Origin: Berberis thunbergii
Taxonomy: Eukaryota; Streptophyta; Magnoliopsida; Ranunculales; Berberidaceae
Assembly (NCBI GenBank): GCA_003290165.1
Contig: QNQO01005859.1
Span: 38,316 to 102,315 of the forward strand
Direction of reading: 5' to 3'
Length of the DNA: 64,000 bases
The position numbers and the translations under genes are program-made. Below the pieces are notes generated by a model, which did no database searches, was not told where the DNA came from, and saw nothing but the letters and a program-made list of their open reading frames with translations. Position 1 is the stretch's first letter. Each line of letters starts with the position of its first letter. Shown here piece by piece: positions 56,230 to 64,000 of this stretch.

Positions 56230-57850
56230 GAATGACAGCTGTATTTTAATGTCTTTTAAGGAAAACAATGGAACTTCCGAAGAGGACTCTGAAGATGTTA
56301 AGGGAATATTGAGCTTGTATGAAGCTTCTCACCTTGTTTAGAAGGTGAAAACGTCATGGATGAAGCCAAATCCTTCACAAGAAGTGATTCATGCCTTGGA
56401 ACTTCCCTTGTATTGGGGGATGCTTAGGCTAGAGACTAGATGGTTAATTGATGCAGCAGAAAGGCCGGAGAAAAATTAATGATTCCTTTCATTGCTTGAA
56501 CTTGCTAATTGGATTTTACTTCTGTTCAAGACATACACCAAAAGGAGCTAAGAAATATGTCGAGGTAATTAATTGAATGCATATTTATGTATATATGATG
56601 TGGATATTTGTAAATTGAGTTGATGATTCTTTTTATTTTTTTGGTTCAATTAGGTTGGAGGTATCTTAATTCACTAAGACTACGAGCTTTGCAAGAGATC
56701 TGTTAGTGGAAAGCTTTATATGCTCTGTGGGACTTACCTATGAGCCTCAACATTGAACTGTGTAGCGAATGGACAACACCAGTTGTTAGCTACATATTGA
56801 CAATCGATGAAATTTTTGACATTTAAGGTTCCTTGGATGAACTAGAACATTTCACAGATGCAGTTGAAAGGTTAGTATCCATTAAACTGCCATTGATCAA
56901 CAGGAAGCAGTCTAGAATTTAATTATATATGAATCAGTCTCATATAATCTACTTAATTATAGGAAACTTGAGTTACCTACGAATGGCGAAAATCTCTTTC
57001 AGGTGGGACGATAATGAGGCAGTTGGAACAACTTCCAGAGTGCATGAAGACAAGTTATGTAGCCCTCTACAACACAACCAATGAAATGGCCATACTGCAT
57101 ATGAGATCAACAAAATTGAACATCATACCGTACTTGAGAAAAGCTGTATGGTATCATCATTTCTTGCCATATTATTTAATCAGCATATATTGTATCACAA
57201 AATAACCATACTTGTGCAGTGGGCAGATATGTGTAAATCAATGTATTGGAGGCGAAATGGAGTAAGAATGGATACACACCATCACTAAAGGAATATTTAG
57301 ACAATCATGGATTTCATCTTCAGCACCTGTACTTCTTCTCCATGCATTTTTCGCGACCAGTCAAAAAGTAATGGATGAGGTATTAGAATTTTTTTATAAC
57401 AGCAATGAAGCCATCTATTCTTCATCCCTAATCTTACGTTTGCGTAATGATCTAGCAACTTCATCTGTAAATATCTTGCAGCATGCATATACTTCCAGTT
57501 CTATCTAGATTTTGAACTATAACCTTCATCCTATAGATTAACTATTGTTTTACATGTCAACTTCCCCTGTTCTTAACATGAAACAATGGTTTGTTCGGTA
57601 TAGGCAGAGACTTGAGAGGAGATGTTCCATCTACAATCCAGTGATATATGAGAGAAAACTAATACTTCGGAGGGAAATGTTCGTATAAAAATTCAAGGTC
57701 TAGTGACAGAGGCATGGAAGAAATTGAAACAATGTGTTTATGAATCAGCTTTTGAGACTTCTTTCCTGAAATTTGTTTTACCAATCTTGCAAGGACTGCA
57801 CATAGCATTTATCAGCATGGAGATGGGATGAGTGTGCATGACCATGAAGT
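56230..57850 (+). pseudogene. Terpene synthase (TPS-b-like) pseudogene, 3' part
   Basis: Successive exons in shifting frames: FKENNGTSEED..DVKGILSL and YEASHL (56245); [20 protein letters not shown] (56390); LDFTSVQDIHQKELRNMSR (56515); FARDLLVES and CSVGLTYEPQ (56690); YILTIDEIFDI and GSLDELEHFTDAVER (56795); MEQLPECMKTSYVALYN-like (57015); LEAKW, GYTPSLKEYLDN, LILRLRNDLATSS (57250-57470); EAWKKLK and YQHGDGMSVHDHE-like (57710-57850). The metal-binding DDxxD is replaced by a sequence reading IDEIFDI, and the NSE-like RLxNDLATS is partly kept. Stops and frameshifts are numerous. It continues the fragment at 37278-37488. Confidence 0.85.
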
Positions 57851-59390
57851 CATGGAGATGGTTCAATTTCGAACCATCTGCCAGAGGCTGTAACAATCCG
57901 AACGATCCCACTACATCATGCCCTTCCAACGTGCGAGTGCAATTGTGGGAAACACAAATAACAAGCTAGAATTTATTATCAACGAAATCTAGATAGGGGG
58001 CTAGGGCCACACTTGGCACCTAGTATTGGGGCCCCGAAAATCTCAGGCCGGCCTTGTGGGAGTCTGAACCTTCTTTGGTACTAGCCTCCTAGGCATCTCG
58101 AGACTTGTGGGGGAATTTCTGATATGAGGAAATAACTTTTAATGTGACTTCTTATAATGGTTGATACTGAATTCAATGATGAAATTCAAGCATTGTGATT
58201 TTGTCGAACTTACCAAGTGAACATGAAGGTCCCATTCCAAAAAAAAAGTTTTCATTACATAACAGGCTTAAAAACATAGGCAAAGATCAAAACAAAAAGT
58301 CAAGGATGAAGGATATTGCAAAATATAATTGAAATAATGTACAAAATGAATCTGAATTATGACAATGACTAACTAAAAATTCCCGTTATTTCTATATGAT
58401 TGAATTAAAATAACTTTTGACACATTGTGTTTTTTTTTATTTAAGTTTTTGGAGGAATGGAGTATGAAAAGGTATTTTGATTTTTAAGGCCGTAAGGTTA
58501 CCAACAAAGAAATTAAATAATATTACACTATCAGACTGGTGCCAAAAGATTCCCAAGAGGTTCCTCGAGAAGAAAATCAGCCTTGCTAGGGAGCAAGGGC
58601 CTCCTCCGCCCATTTTCCTTAGATGCATATCAGCGCTCATCTTGAAGAAAGATGGGCGGAGGGAGGCTCTCCTTCGCGCTCTCGCTCCGTTTTTTTCCCT
58701 CGCCCCCGGAGAATTACAGGAAGAAAAGTAAGAAAAAAAATATGGTGCATGTCAAAGATGAGTCACTCCTGATCGACTATTTATATCAACACCGTTCTCT
58801 AAAAAGTGGTACTATAGATTTTTCCAGGTCCAGTTTGTTATAAGACTGAAGAAAGTAGACCTATGTATTGGGAGGTGTCAAGATTTTATGGATCGATGGA
58901 ATCAATTAATCTTTTTTTCCAAGACAAAGAAGAGTAGGACGTAGTGGGGGTGCCAAAAATATAAGGATGCCCCTACTAGGTAAGGCTGTCTTTTTTTTTT
59001 TTTTTTTTTTTCAAACTTCTTCATATTAGAACCGCAACCAAACCAAAGACTAAAACAAAGGAAGTCAAAACGTACCACAACTAAGAGCTAAAACATGATA
59101 GTGCATTGTCTACTTAGGAAATGGAAAAGCTAGACATTCATATCAGAAACAAAAATGAAAATGTAACTGATCATTAAAAAAAAAAAAAAAAACGTTATGC
59201 ATTAAACTGAGGTATTGCTATCTGTAGTAATTTAATTCACTTGTCCAGGAAGCTTACTAATTTGTGGAATCTTTGAGTACGAGTATTAGTACGAATACGA
59301 GTATGAAGAAGTATATTGTAAAGGTATGAGTCGAAGACGAAATCACATTCTCGGAAGTCGTCCTATGTTCAACAGCTAAAATCTGTCGAA
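57851..59390. other. Intergenic, no gene recognised
   Basis: Homopolymer tracts (T near 58991-59010, A near 59175-59190). An open frame at 58477-58731 has an unusually GC-rich, Arg/Pro-rich second half (58590-58730) of unknown origin. Confidence 0.4.
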
Positions 59391-60424
59391 GCAGTGGTTT
59401 TTTATTTGTTCAAAAGAGGTGACTAACCAAGAGTTTCATCAGTTTCAATTTTCTTCTTGAAAATCCATATACTATTGATGTATTACAGTTTCAATAACTG
59501 CTCTCGGCGGTTAACAAAACCGCCAAGCAGTTTCATATCATGTGCACAATGTGTGAAAAACTAACATCTCCCACTTGCACATGATTAACCAATTTATAAG
59601 AGAAGGAATCTCTTCACTGCAACGTTCATACAGATAAATAGGTTGTACGACCAGCATATCTTACAAATCGCGAGAGTTCACCACTATATAATTGTTAGGT
59701 ATACATAGCAGTACCCCAGACCCATTTCGTCACATTTAAAAAACATCTCTTGATTTCTCAATGAATATATCACTGTAATGAGTTTTTGTATTCACAATTA
59801 TGTAAACACATAGTAAATATAATTGGTCAACATGTGAATACTACAAAATGTGACATTCAATGTGGTCTTCATTTCATCTTTGAATCCATTGACCCCAGTT
59901 TGAATGCTTTTCTAGAGATGCCCATTTAGGCCGAATCAATCATGACCTTAGTGGCATTCTAAGATAGCATACATCAAACTCAAACCTCAAGAAACCAGTG
60001 GAAGTCATAAGGGTACAAAAATGGGTCATCTTAGCCTCAAGAGTCTCACATAATTAGGAAGAAAGATCAATAATACTTTGCTACTCTTATGGTCATTATT
60101 TTGCACATGTGGTATGAAACACATGCTATGGTATTTTCTTCTTTTCATAGAGCGTATATCTTATAAATACCATATAGGTGATAGTTTAGATGCACTCAAT
60201 ATCCAACTTAAGTCCACCATTCTACTCTTTATTTTATCACAAACAAGACTTTCACCTAGTATTAAGACGGATAAGATGAATCGTGGAGTTGTTCATCTTC
60301 GGTCACAAAGATTTTGAATATAGTAACCTCATCTTCATCCTTAATCAAGGCGACATTCATTTAAGCTTGAACTCTTATATTGCTTAAACTGTCTCATCTT
60401 TTTAAATCATGCATTTATAGAGGC

Positions 60425-61403
60425 CATGGGCGGACCTATTAAGGGGCGAGGGGGGGGCAGCTGCCCCCTCTCAACTTTTAAAATATTTTTAGTATATATA
60501 CTTTAGTCTAAAAAAATCAATTATATAATATAAAATACAATATGAAAATTGTTTATGCAAACATTCAAACATTTTTGTTGGTGTAGTGGTTGGAGGTTTA
60601 TCATTTTTAAAAAAAGACCGGAGTTCGATACTCTTCATGTGCATTTTTATTTTATTTTCAATGCAATTTTATTAGTAATTGCAAACATTAAAAAATGTTT
60701 AGTTTAATAAAAATTTATTAACATTAAAGAAATGAATTGTTTTTCACAAGTGATATAAAACCTCTAAAAAAATATTTAAAATTAATATCTAAAATAATAA
60801 CGATAGATTCAATGAAAATATATACCATTAGCCAACTCGTATAAAATTTGAACCTCATATAAACAATTTTTTTTTTTAAATTGTATTATGATCATATTAG
60901 GTTCACAAATTTCAATTTTTTTTAGCTTCACCTAGAACTTATCCTAATTATTTTGTGATTCTCAATTCTAGACAGTCAGGCTTTATAGCCACTTTTTGGT
61001 CAGGTTTTGAGTTTTTTACACGTCTATCCTTTCTATAGATAATGTTTGTGGTTGTATTTTAAAGAAATGGGTAAAGGTGTAAAAATGCTCTAGTTTGGCC
61101 AAAAAATGGCTTTAAAGCATGGTTGCCTAGACAAACTCTTTTATGATATTAGTTATATATTCCTTTTATTATGCTTGTTTGCTCTTTGCTAAGATTATCA
61201 ATAGTGACCTTAATTTGGCTTAAAATGGACTACACTTGGATCCAATTTGATATATAAATTGTATTTTTTATAGTTGAATTTTTTTTATTAGTTACTAGCT
61301 TCGGTAGAAAAAAATTTGGCTTTACCATTGATAACTACTATTATTAACTAATAAGTATTTTCCATTTCGCCCCACATCGACCAAAATCCTGGGTCCGCCC
61401 CTG
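60425..61403. mobile_element. hAT-like element, 979 bp, TSD atagaggc
   Basis: Ends CATGGGCGGACC and GGTCCGCCCCTG are inverted copies. The 8-bp duplication atagaggc is perfect at 60417-60424 and 61404-61411. The interior is AT-rich with no coding capacity. It lies inside the copia remnant. Confidence 0.92.
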
Positions 61404-62045
61404 ATAGAGGCGATTACCTATGTGCGAGGGCCAATCAATCTGTCTGACATACATTTTATATCATGTATCACGTATGTATGCTTTCAATAAAAATGGTAAT
61501 ATTAGGCATCAACTGGATAACAAACTTACTATTATTTCTTTGTGAATGTTACAAAAAAAAGTTGTATTGATTGTTCATATTTGAAAATCAATCATCAATA
61601 TCTACACAACCCTAGAAATCCTATATGACCTTCAAATACATATCTGGGAATCAATTTTGTAAATGGATTTGCTACCATTCTATGTGCAGATATTTACTTT
61701 ACATTCACTTCTTTCTGTGCAACCAAGTACCTAACAAAATTGTATTTGGTATCTATATGTTTGGTTAAAGAATGATACTTGGGATCTTTTGTGAAAGCTA
61801 TAGCAACCTGGTTATCACAGTTCACCAAGATTGTGTCTGCAGCATCTTTCTTAACCCCTAAGTGATTGAAAAATCTCTTATGCCAAACCGGCTCTTGTAC
61901 TGCAACTGATAATGCCACATACTCAGCTTCCATTGTGGATAAGGCTACACATGATTGTTTCTTACTTCTCCAAGAAATGACACCATTATTCAGTAAGAAA
62001 GCATAACTAGAGGTAGATTTTCTTTCATCTAAAACGACTCCCCAA

Positions 62046-62983
62046 TTGGGTGGGCACGGGACGGGATGGGATGAGATATAATCATTCCTATCCCATCCCG
62101 TTCATATGGGATCGGGGCGGGACGAGATTAGCTTGCTGCCTGTGACTGCCGCAAAAGATTATCATCATATAAGAGCGTGAAAAATAACTTTTTTATAATT
62201 AGATGTAGATGTGGCATGCAAATATAAGGGTAGCCACTAAATCCCCTAACAATGAAGTCGAGTGGGCTTGACTTTTAGAAAATGACATGATAAATGGGAC
62301 CCACTAAGAGTATTGTGCCGTGCGCTGTGATGGCCTCCCAACTGATTTTACAATTTCATTACTGTGGGAAACAAAATTCATGGTTCCTTGACAAAATGAC
62401 ATTTCATCTTTTTTAGGGAAGAAATATTGACCTATTGATGATGCTCTAACATATTCATAATGGTTTACCATCAATACATATATTGTAATTAAAAAAATTT
62501 ATTTTTACAGCCCGGGGCATCTCAAATTCTTGGTTCCGCCCCTGAATGTTCTCTTCTGAATATGTATTACTAATTTAATTGTCATTTTCTGGTATTATCA
62601 ATATTAGGAAGTTAAATAATTGAAACCACTTTTATTGGAAATCCAAGCAACAGTCTGCTATCTTTTTCTTGCTTAATGAATATTAATTTCTTGAAGTAAC
62701 ATTTTTGTTACCATTGCAAACACCATGAGTTTATGTCAGTCATCTGTAAGTTTATATGAATAAAAATAAATAAATAAATAAATACAAATAAAAGTATTAA
62801 TAATAAATATTAAAAAATAGCTCGGGACGGGACGGGATTGGCGGGATTGAAAATCTTCATCTCATCCCATTCTAGATCAGGATGGACGGGATCGGGATGA
62901 AATTACTCAATCCCATTAAGACCCAGATAAATCAGGACGGGGCGGGATGGGATCAGGATCGCGAGATGGGATGCCCATCCCTA
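62046..62983. mobile_element. hAT-like MITE of the GGGTGGGCA family, inside copia
   Basis: Left end TTGGGTGGGCACGGGACGGG and, inverted, right end TAGGGATGGGCATCCCATCT. The subterminal GGGACGGGATGGGAT tracts match the MITE at 50923-51785. It separates the copia RT end from the RNase H segment. Inside, near 62510-62553, a piece ending GGTTCCGCCCCTG resembles the end of the 60425-61403 family and may be a nested remnant. No perfect TSD is seen. Confidence 0.7.
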
Positions 62984-63799
62984 CTATAGCCTTCAAGATG
63001 CAGATTCTTCCTTCAAGATGCAGATTCTTTCTGTCATAACACAATGTGTAATTCGCAGTACCTTTTAGATACCTCAAAATCCTCTTGACCATTTTCCAAT
63101 GAACTTGACCTGAATTTTCTTGATATCTACTTACCAATCCAACCGCAAAACAGATATCTAGCCTTGTACACATCATAACGTACATAAGGCTTCCAACTGC
63201 ACTGGAATAGTGAACATTTTTCATTTGTTCCTTTTCAAATGGAGTTTTAGGACAGAGCCTCCTGCTCAGACATTCGCCCTTTGTGATAGGAGTGTCAATG
63301 GGTTTACAATTCTACATATTAAATCGCTCAAGAATCCTTTTTATGTAAGGTTTTTATGAAAAAGTTAACAATCTCTTTGAACAATCTCGCTCAATTTTAA
63401 TACCAAGTATATATGCAGCTTTACCCATGTCCTTCATTTCAAATGTTGATGAAAACCAACTCTTAATGGCTCACAAACTCCTTATCATTTCCAGCTAGCA
63501 GTATGTCATCTACGTATAGTGACAAGATTACAAACTTGTCACTGGATCTCTTAACATATACACAGTGGTCCTCATCAATCATGTTAAAATAAAAATTCTT
63601 TAAGGATTAATGAAAATGAATTTACCATTGTCTGGAAGACTACTTTAGACCATACATTTTGTGTTATTCGCCTTCCTTTACGAAACCTACAAGTTATTCC
63701 ATATAGATTTCTTATAGCAATTTTCCATTGAAAAAAACAATTTTTACATCCATTTGATGTAATTCAAGATCCATACTTTCCATTATAGCCAGAATAAGG

Positions 63800-64000
63800 C
63801 GAATAGAGGTTGATGCAGTCGTTTTTCGTTCCCTGCTTTGACCTAGTCTTGCTGACTTGCACAAGTAACACACGTGAGCCACAGACCACCGTTGTGGTGG
63901 CCGATAGTGCTCCGATGCTAAAATTAGACAAGGATTTGAGGAAAGCGTAATGATGTAAACAAGGAATTTGTAGCATACCTTAGGTTACCAACCTCATGTC
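63800..64000 (-). mobile_element. Gypsy LTR 3'-end remnant, reverse orientation
   Basis: On - it reads GGCCACCACAACGGTGGTC, then TTGTGCAAGTCAGCAAGAC, matching the end of the LTRs at 49681-49794 and 54850-54945 (GGCCACCACAACGGTGGTCC). It runs to the window edge, so the element continues outside. Confidence 0.6.

Larger units (their letters stand above)
59391..63790 (-). mobile_element. Copia-type retrotransposon remnant
   Basis: Read on -: the RT end with YVDDILLAGND at about 63490-63520, then SAVGSLMYVMMCTRLDICFA (63180-63120), LKGTANYTLCYDRKNLHLEG, then, beyond a MITE, ERKSTSSYAFLLNNG and the RNase H segment MEAEYVALSVAVQEPVWHKR with ILVNCDNQVAIAFTKDPKYH (61933-61694). The YVDD and RNase H motifs are those of Ty1/copia. 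Stops and frameshifts abound. The region 59391-61690 probably holds its 3' non-coding end. No LTR pair is delimited. Confidence 0.82.

Noticed and set aside
58477..58731. GC-rich frame suspected to be organelle-derived DNA
   Set aside because: I could not match it to any mitochondrial or plastid gene with confidence.

Overview
The window is nuclear DNA from a flowering plant, most likely a woody or otherwise repeat-rich dicot. It is AT-rich, its exons end at plant-type GT..AG junctions, and it carries plant-only families (RLCK-VII kinase, HHO/NIGT1 GARP factor, SULTR4, CYP90A, TPS-b terpene synthase). The species cannot be fixed from the sequence. I find no intact host gene. The window is a nest of transposable elements plus about two dozen exon fragments of unrelated genes.

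Layout. (1) 1-11.3 kb: eight gene pieces, all on +: PP2C, RLCK first exon, pectin methyltransferase-like, LRR receptor kinase, neutral invertase, a second PP2C, a UBX/UAS protein and U1-70K. A 618-bp hAT MITE sits at a splice acceptor, and a 1.9-kb tandem duplication copied half the MITE with PP2C and UBX exons. (2) 11.8-33.8 kb: a nest of four layers. A probable gypsy LTR is split by a hAT MITE (TSD gtcactaa). That MITE is split by CACTA element A (12999-32964, TSD taa), and A is split by CACTA element B (15373-26787, TSD aat, opposite orientation). A carries HHO and TAF6 exons. B carries PFK, GDPD-like, RDR, CREG, pyrophosphatase, HSP70, USP/U-box and myosin XI exons. (3) 33.8-37 kb: a decayed LINE on - with a CACTA MITE inside. 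(4) 37.3-57.9 kb: a terpene synthase pseudogene split by gypsy elements. The 5' LTR of one of them is split by CACTA element C (39041-49680, TSD att), which carries nucleolin, VPS35L-like, SULTR4, CYP90A and ABCB exons. A fresh 619-bp TRIM lies inside the ABCB exon. (5) 58-64 kb: a minus-strand copia remnant with two hAT-type insertions.

A, B and C share the same two unequal ends: CACTACACC termini and subterminal arrays of an ACGG..CCGT palindromic unit. No CACTA transposase is visible, so they look like non-autonomous Pack-CACTA elements. Almost every captured fragment reads away from the same (L) end, so transcription from that end could make chimeric, intron-containing transcripts. Interrupted frames show the pieces are not functional copies. 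Their plausible effects are chimeric RNAs, small RNAs against parental genes, or raw material for new exon combinations. Family calls rest on recognising translated motifs by eye. No database search was possible.
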